Positions 17,824 to 27,638 of a stretch of DNA of 64,000 nt are shown one piece after another. The position numbers and the translations under genes were made by a program. Position 1 is the first letter of the stretch; every line of letters starts with the position of its first letter. The DNA comes from Ichthyenterobacterium magnum. GTDB lineage: Bacteria > Bacteroidota > Bacteroidia > Flavobacteriales > Flavobacteriaceae. Where the stretch lies: contig NZ_RAQJ01000001.1 in assembly GCF_003610635.1 (NCBI RefSeq), positions 1,227,684 through 1,291,683 of the forward strand. The letters run 5' to 3'. The notes below the pieces were generated by a model. It had not been told where the DNA came from. It worked only from the letters and a program-made list of their open reading frames with translations, and made no database searches.

Positions 17824-18381
17824 ATGAAGAGCTTAATTAAAATAACACTATTGGTAATGATATTTGGAAGCATTGTTTCTTGTAAAAAAGATACAAGACC
17901 AAACTATCAGTTTATGCCTAATATGTACGAACCTGTTGGATATGAAACTTACCAAGACACTAAAGCATTTGCTAATGGAATGGAAGCACAATTACCAGCA
18001 GAAGGAACAATTGCTAGAGGATTTACACCTTTCGAGATTGATAATTCATCAATAGGATATGATTTAGCAAAAGCTACATTAATGAGTCCTTTAGATTCTA
18101 CTTCAATTGATTCTAAAAGAGGTAAGGAACTTTATGCTATTTACTGCGGTATATGTCATGGTAATAAAGGTAAAGGACAAGGTAATCTTGTAAAGAGAGA
18201 AAAAATACTTGGTATACCAAGTTATGCTGATGCAGGAAGAGCTATTACAGAAGGAAGTATTTATCATACCATTTATTATGGTAAAAATGCAATGGGATCA
18301 TATGCAAATCAACTTAATGAAGAAGAACGTTGGCAAGTAGTTGATTATGTATTAAAGTTAAAAGCAGACTTAGAAAAGTAA
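17824..18381 (+). CDS. actE: Alternative complex III monohaem cytochrome c lipoprotein ActE
   Basis: The 185-residue protein begins with a lipoprotein signal (ITLLVMIFGSIVSCKK, acylated cysteine at 20). The C-terminal half is a class I cytochrome c with CGICHG at about 112-117 and a late methionine in GKNAMGSYANQL as the likely axial ligand. ActE takes electrons from ActA on the periplasmic face and passes them toward the oxidase. The run of acidic and polar residues between the anchor and the haem domain is normal for the family. Confidence 0.93.
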   Translation: MKSLIKITLLVMIFGSIVSCKKDTRPNYQFMPNMYEPVGYETYQDTKAFANGMEAQLPAEGTIARGFTPFEIDNSSIGYDLAKATLMSPLDSTSIDSKRGKELYAIYCGICHGNKGKGQGNLVKREKILGIPSYADAGRAITEGSIYHTIYYGKNAMGSYANQLNEEERWQVVDYVLKLKADLEK

Positions 18382-18406
18382 GATTAGATAAAGATTATAT
18401 TTAGAT

Positions 18407-19774
18407 ATGTACACATTTTCAAATAAATTAAAGACATTTTCTATCATTCTAATGGTTCTAGGATTATTAGGTGTTGGTTATGGTTTTATGAATTCTCATA
18501 AAACTTTTGAAGAGGTCGAGACTATGCTTGCTAATGAAGCATCTCATCATGGTGGAGGACATGGAGAAGCAACAGCACATGCAGATGCGAGCCATGCAGA
18601 AGATACACATGGAGATGATGTTCATGGTACAACTGCTGTAGACCATGTAGATGAACATAAAGAGCATGTAGAACATGTGATGCATCAAATTGAAAATAGA
18701 CCATGGTCAGCATTATATGTTGCAGCATTTTTCTTTTTTATGATTGCTTTAGGTGTTTTGGCGTTTTACGCAATACAGTTTGCTTCTCAAGCAGGTTGGT
18801 CACCAGTACTATTTAGAGTTATGGAAGGAATCACTGCATATATGCTTCCTGGTGCATTAATTGTATTAGGTATAGCTGTAGCTTCTGGAACAATAGGACA
18901 TTACAATATTTTTATTTGGATGGATCCTGAAGTAGTTGCTCACGATGAATTAATTCAAGGAAAATCAAGTTTTTTAAACATGACAGGTTTTATAATTCGT
19001 GGTTTAATATTTATTACAGGATGGTGGTTATATAGACACTTTTCTCGTAAATTCTCATTAGCTCAAGATAAAGCAGATATTAATGATAATAGAAACTTTA
19101 AAAAGTCGTTCCGTATTTCTGCTGCATTCTTAGTGTTTTATATTTACACAGAATCAATGATGTCTTGGGATTGGATTATGAGTGTAGATCCTCACTGGTT
19201 CTCAACATTATTTGGATGGTATGTATTTGCAAGTATGTTTGTAAGTGGTATTACTGTTATTGCTTTAATTACAATGTACTTAAAATCTAAAGGTCTGTTA
19301 CCATTAGTTAACGATAGCCATTTACATGATTTAGCTAAATTTATGTTTGCGATTAGTATTTTTTGGACTTACCTATGGTTCTCACAATTTATGCTTATTT
19401 GGTATTCAAATATTCCTGAAGAAGTAACTTATTTTGTTACACGTTTTGCCGATTATAAATTACCTTTCTTAGGCATGGTAGTTATGAATTTTATATTCCC
19501 ATTATTATTGTTAATGAATAGTGATTATAAACGTATTCCATGGTTTGTTGTAATGGCAGGTATTGTGATTTTATGCGGACATTACATTGATATTTTCAAT
19601 ATGATTATGCCAGCAACAGTTGGTGATAGATGGTATATCGGAATTCCAGAATTAGGATCTATATGTTTATTTGCTGGACTATTCATTTTTATAGTTTTTA
19701 CAGCATTAAGCAAACATCCTTTACTAGCTAAAGGAAACCCTTTCATTAAAGAAAGTGAACATTTCCATTATTAA
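18407..19774 (+). CDS. actF: Alternative complex III membrane subunit ActF
   Basis: This 455-residue polytopic protein is related to ActC but is the second large membrane subunit of alternative complex III. It has about ten transmembrane helices and a conserved WDWIMSVDPHWFSTLFGWY segment. Between helix 1 and helix 2 lies a histidine-rich loop (about 44-92, many H, E and D), likely metal-binding or simply low complexity; this loop also creates artefactual antisense frames. Followed 27 bases later by the oxidase subunit II gene, consistent with the supercomplex between alternative complex III and cytochrome oxidase. Confidence 0.93.
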   Translation: MYTFSNKLKTFSIILMVLGLLGVGYGFMNSHKTFEEVETMLANEASHHGGGHGEATAHADASHAEDTHGDDVHGTTAVDHVDEHKEHVEHVMHQIENRPWSALYVAAFFFFMIALGVLAFYAIQFASQAGWSPVLFRVMEGITAYMLPGALIVLGIAVASGTIGHYNIFIWMDPEVVAHDELIQGKSSFLNMTGFIIRGLIFITGWWLYRHFSRKFSLAQDKADINDNRNFKKSFRISAAFLVFYIYTESMMSWDWIMSVDPHWFSTLFGWYVFASMFVSGITVIALITMYLKSKGLLPLVNDSHLHDLAKFMFAISIFWTYLWFSQFMLIWYSNIPEEVTYFVTRFADYKLPFLGMVVMNFIFPLLLLMNSDYKRIPWFVVMAGIVILCGHYIDIFNMIMPATVGDRWYIGIPELGSICLFAGLFIFIVFTALSKHPLLAKGNPFIKESEHFHY

Positions 19775-19801
19775 TAAAATATATAAAGAACAGAAACAAC
19801 A

Positions 19802-20863
19802 ATGACTGCTTTTTTAACAATAATAATAGTACTTTTTATAGCTGTTGCAATTTGGCAAATGGTGAAAATATTTGATTTAGCTCAGGTTGGATCTTCAAAT
19901 ACTCAAGTAGCTAACGATAAAGACAATACCATTAATGGCTATTTAATGATGGGGTTCTTAGTTTTTATTTACGCAATTACTATCGCTAGTTTTTGGTATT
20001 TAGGAGACTTACCATTAATGTCTAACTCAGCTTCTGCGCATGGACCTCAATTAGATAATTTGATGATTATCTCAATGGTTTTAATATTTATTGTACAAAC
20101 CATTACACAGTTTTTACTACACTATTTTGCATTTAAATATAAAGGAGAAAAAGGACGTAAAGCTTTATTTTATGCAGATAACAATTTACTAGAAGCAATT
20201 TGGACAATCATTCCTGTAATTGTATTAGCAGGATTAATTATCTACGGTCTGTTTACTTGGTCATCTATTATGAATGTTGAAGAGACAGATGATACTTTAG
20301 TTGTAGAGTTATATGCACAACAGTTTAACTGGAAAGCACGTTACGCAGGTGATGATAATGTACTTGGTATGGCTAATGTTAGGTTAATAGATAATGACAA
20401 GGCTAACATATTAGGTTTAGATGAATCTGACCCTAATGCACAAGATGACGTCATTACAACTGAGTTGCATTTACCAGTAGGTCGTCCAGTGTTATTTAAA
20501 ATGCGTTCTCAAGATGTATTACACTCAGCTTACATGCCTCACTTTAGAGCACAAATGAACTGTGTTCCTGGTATGGTTACTCAATTTGGATTTACACCTA
20601 CAGTAACAACAGAAGAAATGCGTCAAAACCCTGATATTATTGAAAAAGTTGCAAACATCAATAAGATTAGAACTGAGAATAAAGAACAAATAGAAGAAGC
20701 AGGACAAGAGTTAAGATATGAATTTGATTATTTGTTATTATGTAATAAGATTTGCGGAAAATCACATTACAATATGCAAATGAAAATAATTGTAGAAACT
20801 CAAGAAGAGTATGACGCTTGGATTAAAGAGCAAAAAATATTCGCTAACACATTAATAAAGTAA
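19802..20863 (+). CDS. coxB: Cytochrome c oxidase subunit II
   Basis: Subunit II receives electrons through the CuA centre and passes them to subunit I. The 353-residue protein has an N-terminal helix, two transmembrane helices of the COX2-TM domain (about 92-112 and 137-160), and the cupredoxin domain. CuA ligands are present: the early histidine in HSAYMPHF and the late CNKICGKSHYNM (C, C, H, M). The usual E between the cysteines is replaced; this residue binds through its backbone, so activity is expected. An insertion of about 45 mostly helical residues precedes the late CuA motif. Confidence 0.95.
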   Translation: MTAFLTIIIVLFIAVAIWQMVKIFDLAQVGSSNTQVANDKDNTINGYLMMGFLVFIYAITIASFWYLGDLPLMSNSASAHGPQLDNLMIISMVLIFIVQTITQFLLHYFAFKYKGEKGRKALFYADNNLLEAIWTIIPVIVLAGLIIYGLFTWSSIMNVEETDDTLVVELYAQQFNWKARYAGDDNVLGMANVRLIDNDKANILGLDESDPNAQDDVITTELHLPVGRPVLFKMRSQDVLHSAYMPHFRAQMNCVPGMVTQFGFTPTVTTEEMRQNPDIIEKVANINKIRTENKEQIEEAGQELRYEFDYLLLCNKICGKSHYNMQMKIIVETQEEYDAWIKEQKIFANTLIK

Positions 20864-20888
20864 AAAAGTTTTAAACGTATTATAGATT

Positions 20889-22679
20889 ATGTCAGCACAC
20901 GCAGATACTCACGATCACGAAGAAGAACACCATCATCATAAAGAAACGTTTGTAACTAAATATATATTTAGTCAAGACCATAAAATGATTGCTAAGCAGT
21001 ACCTAATCACAGGTACTATAATGGGAGTTATTGGTGTACTAATGTCAATAATGTTTCGTATGCAAATTGCATGGCCAGAAGAGCCAAATGTATTGTTTGA
21101 AGCATTACTTGGTAAATGGGCTCCAGGTGGCGTTATGGATGCAGATATCTATCTTGCATTAGTAACAATACATGGTACCATAATGGTATTCTTTGTATTA
21201 ACAGCAGGATTGAGTGGTACGTTTAGTAACTTACTTATTCCGTTGCAAATTGGAGCACGAGATATGGCATCAGGATTTCTTAATATGATTTCTTACTGGT
21301 TGTTCTTTTTATCTAGTGTTATTATGGTTATCTCTTTATTTGTTGAAGCTGGACCAGCAGCAGCAGGTTGGACAATCTATCCGCCATTAAGTGCCTTACC
21401 AATGGCGCAAGGAGGATCAGGAATGGGAATGACGCTATGGCTAGTATCTATGGCAATCTTTATTGCATCATCATTACTAGGATCACTTAACTATATTGTA
21501 ACAGTAATTAATTTACGTACTAAAGGAATGTCTATGACAAGACTACCTTTAACTATTTGGGCATTTTTTGTAACAGCTATTATAGGTGTTGTATCATTCC
21601 CAGTTTTACTATCTGCTGCATTATTATTAATCATGGATAGAAGTTTTGGAACATCATTCTTCTTATCAGATATATTTATACAAGGTGAAGTATTGCATTA
21701 TCAAGGAGGTTCTCCAGTATTATTTGAGCACTTATTTTGGTTCTTAGGGCATCCTGAAGTTTATATTGTATTATTACCAGCTCTAGGTATTACATCAGAA
21801 ATTATTGCAACAAACTCACGTAAACCAATTTTTGGTTATAGAGCCATGGTTGCTTCAATATTAGCAATTGCATTTTTATCAACAATTGTTTGGGGACACC
21901 ACATGTTTATCTCTGGAATGAACCCATTCCTTGGGTCTGTATTTACGTTCACAACCTTATTAATTGCTATACCATCTGCCGTAAAATCATTTAATTACAT
22001 TACCACACTTTGGAAAGGAAACTTACAGATGAATCCGGCCATGTTATTTTCTATAGGTTTAGTATCTACATTTATAACGGGAGGTTTAACAGGAATTATT
22101 CTTGGTGATAGTGCATTAGATATTAATGTACATGATACATATTTTGTTGTAGCACACTTTCACTTAGTAATGGGTATTTCAGCACTATACGGAATGTTTG
22201 CAGGAATCTATCATTGGTTCCCAAAAATGTTTGGTCGCATGTTAAACAAAAACTTAGGATACGTTCACTTCTGGGTAACAGCAGTTTGTGCATATGGAGT
22301 TTTCTTCCCAATGCATTTTATAGGAATGGCTGGTTTACCAAGACGTTACTATACAAACTCGAATTTTCCATTATTTGATGATACAGCAAATGCTAATGTT
22401 GTAATTACGATATTTGCAATAGTAGGTGGAATATTTCAACTGGTTTTCCTTTGGAACTTCTTCTACAGTATTTTCTACGGAAAGAAAGCAGAAAAAAACC
22501 CATGGCGTTCAAATACATTAGAATGGACAGCTCCAGTAGAGCATATGCATGGTAACTGGCCAGGAGCAATTCCTCATGTACATCGTTGGGCTTATGATTA
22601 TAGCAAGCCAGGACATGATGAAGATTTCGTGCCGCAAAACATACCATTAAAAGATGGAGAAGAAGAATTACAACATTAA
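20889..22679 (+). CDS. coxA: Cytochrome c oxidase subunit I
   Basis: This is the catalytic haem-copper subunit, 596 residues, with about twelve transmembrane helices. Diagnostic features are HGTIMVFF (low-spin haem ligand region), GHPEVYIVLLPA (CuB histidine and cross-linked tyrosine), WGHHMF (two CuB histidines) and VHDTYFVVAHFHLVMG (high-spin and low-spin haem histidines). The N-terminus is histidine- and acid-rich (HDHEEEHHHH) and may bind metal. Subunit III and IV genes are absent here but lie at 45.0-47.1 kb, so the oxidase is encoded in two places. Last gene of the act-cox run, before a strong terminator. Confidence 0.97.
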   Translation: MSAHADTHDHEEEHHHHKETFVTKYIFSQDHKMIAKQYLITGTIMGVIGVLMSIMFRMQIAWPEEPNVLFEALLGKWAPGGVMDADIYLALVTIHGTIMVFFVLTAGLSGTFSNLLIPLQIGARDMASGFLNMISYWLFFLSSVIMVISLFVEAGPAAAGWTIYPPLSALPMAQGGSGMGMTLWLVSMAIFIASSLLGSLNYIVTVINLRTKGMSMTRLPLTIWAFFVTAIIGVVSFPVLLSAALLLIMDRSFGTSFFLSDIFIQGEVLHYQGGSPVLFEHLFWFLGHPEVYIVLLPALGITSEIIATNSRKPIFGYRAMVASILAIAFLSTIVWGHHMFISGMNPFLGSVFTFTTLLIAIPSAVKSFNYITTLWKGNLQMNPAMLFSIGLVSTFITGGLTGIILGDSALDINVHDTYFVVAHFHLVMGISALYGMFAGIYHWFPKMFGRMLNKNLGYVHFWVTAVCAYGVFFPMHFIGMAGLPRRYYTNSNFPLFDDTANANVVITIFAIVGGIFQLVFLWNFFYSIFYGKKAEKNPWRSNTLEWTAPVEHMHGNWPGAIPHVHRWAYDYSKPGHDEDFVPQNIPLKDGEEELQH

Positions 22680-22700
22680 AAGTTGTAAAAACATAAAAAT

Positions 22701-22728
22701 AAAAAACCACCTATTTGGTGGTTTTTTT
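22701..22728 (+). terminator. Terminator of the act-cox operon
   Basis: AAAAAACCACC and GGTGGTTTTTTT pair around TATTT, with a T-run, 22 bases after the coxA stop. Confidence 0.85.
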
Positions 22729-22888
22729 ATGCTTTCAAAATAATATTGTATTTCATGTTTACAAAAACAAACACGATGTGCGGTATTAATCTTCGATAAA
22801 ATGATTAATTCTTTATCATTTGTAGTATATTAGCTACTTATTATAGTTGTATAATAAAAAAACATTTTTTTAATAAAACCCAGATACC

Positions 22889-24217
22889 ATGAAAAAATCT
22901 ACTTATTTATCATTATTATTTTTTATCATTTTAAACAATCAATTATTATTAGCTCAAAATTATAATCACTTAGTAGCAGGAAGCACTTCACCATTAACAG
23001 GCTTTACAAACTCTAGCATAGAGTATGGCAACGTAGGTCAGTTAATACCAATAGATTATGATGTAGATGGAGACATTGATTTTTTAACCTTAAACACCAC
23101 ACCAGATGGCTGGCATTTATTAAGAAACAATTCAGGAGTATATACCGAAGAAACAACTACAACAGTTGGTATATCATTACAAAACGCTAGTGGTTTTGTA
23201 GTTGTAGATTATGACAATGATGGAGATGATGATATAATAGACCCAATAGCAGGTACAGATAATGAAGCTGATATTTATAGAAATGATGGAGGAAGTGGTT
23301 TTACACGTTTAATAGCAGGAAGCACTTCACCATTAACAGGCTTTACAAACTCTAGCATAGAGTATGGCAACGTAGGTCAGTTAATACCAATAGATTATGA
23401 TGTAGATGGAGACATTGATTTTTTAACCTTAAACACCACACCAGATGGCTGGCATTTATTAAGAAACAATTCAGGAGTATATACCGAAGAAACAACTACA
23501 ACAGTTGGCATATCATTACAAAATGCTAGTGGTTTTGTAGTTGTAGATTATGACAATGACGGAGATGATGATATAATAGACCCAATAGCAGGTACAGATA
23601 ATGAAGCTGATATTTATCAAAACCATAATGCACCTCCTAAGGTTATGTCTAGTAACCCTAGTGATGGAGATATTGGTTTCGAAGCATCATCAAATATTAT
23701 AATTACATTTAATGAAAACATATCTAAAGGAAGTGGTAATATAGAAATAAGAAGAGTTAGCAATAATGATGTTGTAGAAAGTATTGATGTAAATACAACT
23801 ACTGTTTCTGGAGCAACACTTACAATAAATCCAGTAAACGACTTAATAATAGCTACAGATTTATATATTCATATTTCAGCAGGAGCCATAGTTGATGCTG
23901 ATAGCGAGATAGTAGTGTCTCTAAATAATAACCCAGAGACTTTAAACTTTACTGCTGTAAATACCTTAGATGTTAATAAACTATCTATAGAAAATTCGGT
24001 AAGTTTATATCCAAATCCAGTAAAAAATAGTCTTAATATTAGCACAAAAGAAATAAGTATTCAAAGAGTATCTTTATACGATGTGTTAGGAAAAAAAATT
24101 AATCAATCACAATTTATAAATGAAACTATAGATTTCTCATTATTAGAAAAAGGGATGTATTTATTGAAAATTGAAACAGACCGTGGTGAAATAATCAAAA
24201 AAGTTATAAAACAATAG
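22889..24217 (+). CDS. Secreted VCBS-repeat protein with Ig-like domain and type IX sorting domain
   Basis: The 442-residue protein has a signal peptide (LSLLFFIILNNQLLLA). Two tandem 113-residue blocks follow (about 29-130 and 142-243), each with FG-GAP/VCBS-type calcium loops such as DYDVDGDIDF and DYDNDGDDDI. Next is an SbsA-like Ig domain (about 248-352, KVMSSNPSDGDIGFEASSN). The final 75 residues (SLYPNPVKNSL...GMYLLKIET) are a type A sorting domain, so it should cross the outer membrane through SprA-dependent secretion. The two blocks are almost identical even in DNA. The function is unknown; a surface or binding role is inferred. No clear promoter was recognised. Confidence 0.88.
   Translation: MKKSTYLSLLFFIILNNQLLLAQNYNHLVAGSTSPLTGFTNSSIEYGNVGQLIPIDYDVDGDIDFLTLNTTPDGWHLLRNNSGVYTEETTTTVGISLQNASGFVVVDYDNDGDDDIIDPIAGTDNEADIYRNDGGSGFTRLIAGSTSPLTGFTNSSIEYGNVGQLIPIDYDVDGDIDFLTLNTTPDGWHLLRNNSGVYTEETTTTVGISLQNASGFVVVDYDNDGDDDIIDPIAGTDNEADIYQNHNAPPKVMSSNPSDGDIGFEASSNIIITFNENISKGSGNIEIRRVSNNDVVESIDVNTTTVSGATLTINPVNDLIIATDLYIHISAGAIVDADSEIVVSLNNNPETLNFTAVNTLDVNKLSIENSVSLYPNPVKNSLNISTKEISIQRVSLYDVLGKKINQSQFINETIDFSLLEKGMYLLKIETDRGEIIKKVIKQ
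22975..23617 (+). repeat. Near-perfect 304-bp direct repeat, period 339 bp
   Basis: Bases 22975-23278 recur at 23314-23617. I count only three differences, all at third codon positions and silent. The unit is in frame (113 codons). Confidence 0.95.
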
Positions 24218-24252
24218 AGTATCACCTTACAATAAAAACAAAGTAAACAATT

Positions 24253-24282
24253 AAAAGCCTTTCTAATTCAGAAAGGCTTTTT
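24253..24282. terminator. Terminator after the VCBS-repeat gene
   Basis: AAAAGCCTTTCT (24253-24264) pairs perfectly with AGAAAGGCTTTT (24270-24281), followed by T. It sits directly against the ruvB promoter. Confidence 0.85.
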
Positions 24283-24285
24283 GTT

Positions 24286-24293
24286 TATCTTTG
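24286..24293 (+). promoter_or_regulatory. Predicted -7 element of ruvB
   Basis: TATCTTTG matches TAnnTTTG and ends only 6 bases before the ruvB ATG at 24300, so the transcript would have almost no leader. Confidence 0.6.
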
Positions 24294-24299
24294 TGTTAT

Positions 24300-25322
24300 A
24301 TGAACGAGAATTTAGATCCTACAGATAGTCATTTTTCTCCTGAAGAATTAGACGTTGAAAAAAAATTAAGACCGCTATCATTTGATGACTTTACGGGGCA
24401 AGAGCAAGTATTAGAAAATCTTCAAATTTTTGTTCAAGCAGCAAATGGTCGAGATGAAGCTTTAGATCACACTTTATTTCATGGACCTCCAGGATTAGGA
24501 AAAACAACTTTAGCACATATTTTAGCAAGTGAACTTAACGTTAGCATCAAAGTGACTTCTGGACCAGTATTAGACAAGCCTGGAGACCTTGCAGGATTGC
24601 TTACTAATCTAGACGAACGCGATGTGTTGTTTATAGACGAAATACATCGATTAAGCCCAATTGTTGAAGAGTATCTTTATTCAGCAATGGAAGATTATAA
24701 AATAGATATTATGATTGAGTCTGGACCTAATGCTAGAACGGTTCAAATCAATTTAAACCCTTTTACTTTAGTTGGCGCTACAACGCGCTCAGGATTACTT
24801 ACATCACCAATGCGAGCACGTTTTGGCATTCAAAGCAGATTACAATACTATAATACAGAGTTACTAACTACTATTGTGCAGCGTAGCGCTTCAATTTTAA
24901 ATGTTCCAATATCTATGGAAGCTGCTGTAGAAATTGCAGGTAGAAGTAGAGGAACGCCTAGAATTGCAAATGCATTATTACGTCGTGTTAGAGATTTTGC
25001 TCAAATAAAAGGTAACGGAAGTATAGATATTAAGATTGCACGTTTTGCTTTAGAAGCCTTAAATGTTGATGCGCATGGTTTAGATGAAATGGATAATAAG
25101 ATTTTAGAAACCATTATAGATAAGTTTAAAGGTGGTCCAGTTGGGATTACTACTTTAGCCACAGCTGTTAGTGAAAGTGCTGAAACAATTGAAGAAGTTT
25201 ATGAGCCGTTTTTAATCCAGCAAGGGTTTATTATGCGTACTCCTCGTGGTCGTGAAGTAACAGAACAAGCATATAAGCATTTAGGAAAAATTAAAGGACC
25301 AACTCAAGGCGGTTTATTTTAA
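24300..25322 (+). CDS. ruvB: Holliday junction branch migration ATPase RuvB
   Basis: RuvB is the hexameric motor that, with RuvA, drives branch migration of Holliday junctions. From this ATG the protein has 340 residues, normal for the family. It shows Walker [10 protein letters not shown] (62-70), Walker B DEIH (113-116), sensor-like GATTRSG and the C-terminal winged-helix domain ending in [20 protein letters not shown] nine bases upstream could extend it by three residues, but that would fall inside or next to the promoter. Its stop overlaps the P450 start by one base (TAATG). RuvA is encoded about 5 kb away. Confidence 0.97.
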   Translation: MNENLDPTDSHFSPEELDVEKKLRPLSFDDFTGQEQVLENLQIFVQAANGRDEALDHTLFHGPPGLGKTTLAHILASELNVSIKVTSGPVLDKPGDLAGLLTNLDERDVLFIDEIHRLSPIVEEYLYSAMEDYKIDIMIESGPNARTVQINLNPFTLVGATTRSGLLTSPMRARFGIQSRLQYYNTELLTTIVQRSASILNVPISMEAAVEIAGRSRGTPRIANALLRRVRDFAQIKGNGSIDIKIARFALEALNVDAHGLDEMDNKILETIIDKFKGGPVGITTLATAVSESAETIEEVYEPFLIQQGFIMRTPRGREVTEQAYKHLGKIKGPTQGGLF

Positions 25323-26665
25323 TGTCTATGTATAAGTACCCATATAAAGTATCCTTTATAAGGTTCTTAAAACGGTCTTCAGAGATTGCTAAAAACCCAA
25401 TCCCATTTCATAAAAGTTTGTTTCTAGAAAGTGATTCTAATTCATTTTCTATAAAGCCGTTTTTCGCTAAGCCAATTATTCTAACTAAAGATGCTATGAT
25501 GGCTCGCGAAATTCTTCAGAAAAAACATAAGAGTTTCGAGAAGTCAAAACTACAAACGCATAAACTATCTAAGTATGTTGGTTATGGTTTATTAACATCA
25601 ACAGGCTCTTATTGGTTACAGCAACGACGTTTGATTCAACCAGCTTTTCATAAGGAAAAAGTTAACAGTTTATTACAGATTATTTCAGAAACTATTCAAA
25701 AGGAAGTAGCTATCTTTAAAAGAGATGAATTTTTACCACTTTATCCCATAATGAACGCCTTGGCATTTGAAGTCATAGCAAAATCGTTGTTCAATTACTC
25801 GGCAAGTAAAGAAATTTTAGAACGATTACAATTTATTATAGAAAAGCTCCAGCGATTTATTGTAAAAGATATTCGTCAGCCACATAAAAGGTTATGGTAT
25901 CATCTAAAAGGAGAAGTTAGAGAGAGTTTAAATTTGGTTAAAGAAAGTCGATCTATCATTAATGCAATTATTGAAGAGCGAAGAAAATCTAAAGATTTCC
26001 ATGATGATTTATTAGATATGTTGTTGCATAGTGAGTATGAAGATGGCAGTAAAATGACCAATAATCAGTTGATTGACGAAATTTTAATTTTGTTTGTTGC
26101 AGGCCATGAAACTACAGCAAATGCGTTAACCTTTACCTTATTCTTATTGGCAAATCATCCAAAGGTTTTGTCTAAAGTAAAGCAAGAAGCCATAAATTTT
26201 GAAACGGAAAACGTATCGTTTCAATCCTTTTCAACATTACAATATACCAAGCAATGTATAGAAGAAAGTATGCGACTTTATCCACCAGCTTGGATTACGG
26301 ATAGAGTAGCATTAGAAGACCAAGCCATTGGAGATTTTTATTTAAAAAAAGGAACAATGATAGGTGTGTCTATTTATGAAATGCATCGCAATACTGAATA
26401 TTGGACACAGGCTGAAAGTTTTAATCCAGACCGTTTTTCAGAACTCAATAAAAAAGCAACATCACAATATTATATGCCATTTGGAGCAGGACCACGATTA
26501 TGTATTGGTAATAATTTTGCTATGTATGAGATGATGTTGGTCCTACAAGCGATAGTTTTAAAGTATTCTATTGAAACGAATTCAGATTCAATTGATATTA
26601 ATCCTTTAATTACATTGAAACCAGTTGGAGCTGAGTTGAAGTTTTCTAAATTGCAGTGTGATTAA
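25322..26665 (+). CDS. Cytochrome P450
   Basis: A soluble-type P450 of 447 residues, a haem-thiolate monooxygenase. The oxygen-binding helix I motif AGHETT (260-265), the ExxR motif E315-R318, the PDRF segment (369-372) and the haem loop [10 protein letters not shown] with C394 are all intact, so it should be active. No membrane anchor is seen. The pattern resembles bacterial fatty-acid or CYP102-like and terpenoid-acting P450s, but the substrate cannot be called. No ferredoxin or reductase gene is adjacent. It is translationally coupled to ruvB upstream and overlaps queG downstream by 8 bases, so it probably shares their transcript. Confidence 0.93.
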   Translation: MSMYKYPYKVSFIRFLKRSSEIAKNPIPFHKSLFLESDSNSFSIKPFFAKPIILTKDAMMAREILQKKHKSFEKSKLQTHKLSKYVGYGLLTSTGSYWLQQRRLIQPAFHKEKVNSLLQIISETIQKEVAIFKRDEFLPLYPIMNALAFEVIAKSLFNYSASKEILERLQFIIEKLQRFIVKDIRQPHKRLWYHLKGEVRESLNLVKESRSIINAIIEERRKSKDFHDDLLDMLLHSEYEDGSKMTNNQLIDEILILFVAGHETTANALTFTLFLLANHPKVLSKVKQEAINFETENVSFQSFSTLQYTKQCIEESMRLYPPAWITDRVALEDQAIGDFYLKKGTMIGVSIYEMHRNTEYWTQAESFNPDRFSELNKKATSQYYMPFGAGPRLCIGNNFAMYEMMLVLQAIVLKYSIETNSDSIDINPLITLKPVGAELKFSKLQCD

Positions 26666-27584
26666 TTCTAAATCTAAACATACTAGGTTAATTAAACAAG
26701 AAGCAAAACGCCTCGGATTTTTGTCATGCGGTATTAGTAAGGCAGAATTTCTTGAAATCGAAGCACCACGTTTAGAGAATTGGCTTAACAAGAATATGCA
26801 CGGTGAAATGCGCTATATGGAAAACCATTTCGATAAGCGATTAGACCCAACAAAATTGGTAGAAGGTTCTAAAAGTGTAGTGTCCTTATTGCTAAATTAT
26901 TTTCCTAACCAAAAGCAAACAGCTAATAGCTATAAACTATCTAAATATGCTTACGGAACAGATTATCATTTTATTATAAAAGACAAGCTCAAATCTTTAT
27001 TACATGTTATTCAAGATGAAATAGGAGAAGTAGGTGGTCGAGCTTTTGTAGATTCTGCTCCTGTTTTAGATAAAGCTTGGGCAGCAAAATCTGGACTAGG
27101 CTGGATTGGGAAGCATAGCAATTTGCTAACCCAACAAGCGGGTTCATTTTATTTTATTGCCGAACTCATTATTGATTTAGAGCTCGATTACGATACAATA
27201 ACTACAGACCATTGCGGAACATGTACTGCGTGTATAGATGCATGCCCAACAGAAGCCATTACTGAGCCTTATGTTGTAGATGGCAGCAAGTGCATTTCTT
27301 ACTTTACAATAGAATTAAAAGAAAACATTCCTACAGAATTTAAAGGGCAGTTTAACGATTGGATGTTTGGCTGTGATGTGTGTCAGGATGTTTGCCCTTG
27401 GAATCGTTTTAGTAAAGCGCATAATGAGCCTTTGTTTAATCCGCATCCAGAATTACTAGAAATGACTAAAAAAGATTGGGATGAGATAACTGAAGATACG
27501 TTTAGAAAAGTATTTAAAAAATCGGCTGTTAAGCGCACAAAGTTTTCAGGATTAACACGAAACATCAAATTTTTAAAAGATTAA
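26658..27584 (+). CDS. queG: Epoxyqueuosine reductase QueG
   Basis: QueG performs the last step of queuosine synthesis in tRNA, reducing epoxyqueuosine with cobalamin and two 4Fe-4S clusters. The 308-residue protein has the N-terminal DUF1730-like part (with YAYGTDYH), the segment [13 protein letters not shown] and the ferredoxin-type cysteines [12 protein letters not shown] (186-197) and [11 protein letters not shown] (239-249). It starts with GTG inside the end of the P450 gene (8-base overlap). The C-terminal HEAT-like tail seen in some QueG proteins is short here. Confidence 0.95.
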   Translation: MINSKSKHTRLIKQEAKRLGFLSCGISKAEFLEIEAPRLENWLNKNMHGEMRYMENHFDKRLDPTKLVEGSKSVVSLLLNYFPNQKQTANSYKLSKYAYGTDYHFIIKDKLKSLLHVIQDEIGEVGGRAFVDSAPVLDKAWAAKSGLGWIGKHSNLLTQQAGSFYFIAELIIDLELDYDTITTDHCGTCTACIDACPTEAITEPYVVDGSKCISYFTIELKENIPTEFKGQFNDWMFGCDVCQDVCPWNRFSKAHNEPLFNPHPELLEMTKKDWDEITEDTFRKVFKKSAVKRTKFSGLTRNIKFLKD

Positions 27585-27605
27585 GCATTTACATTAAAGG
27601 ATTCT

Positions 27606-27613
27606 TATCTTTG
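27606..27613 (+). promoter_or_regulatory. Predicted -7 element of maeB
   Basis: TATCTTTG matches TAnnTTTG, 25 bases before the maeB ATG. The -33 element is not clear. Confidence 0.5.
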
Positions 27614-27638
27614 TGAGTTCGAACAATTCATTGAGTAT

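Noticed and set aside
18467..18728. Antisense ORFs opposite the actF histidine-rich loop
   Set aside because: The Met/His/Cys-rich products come from the repeated loop codons of actF.
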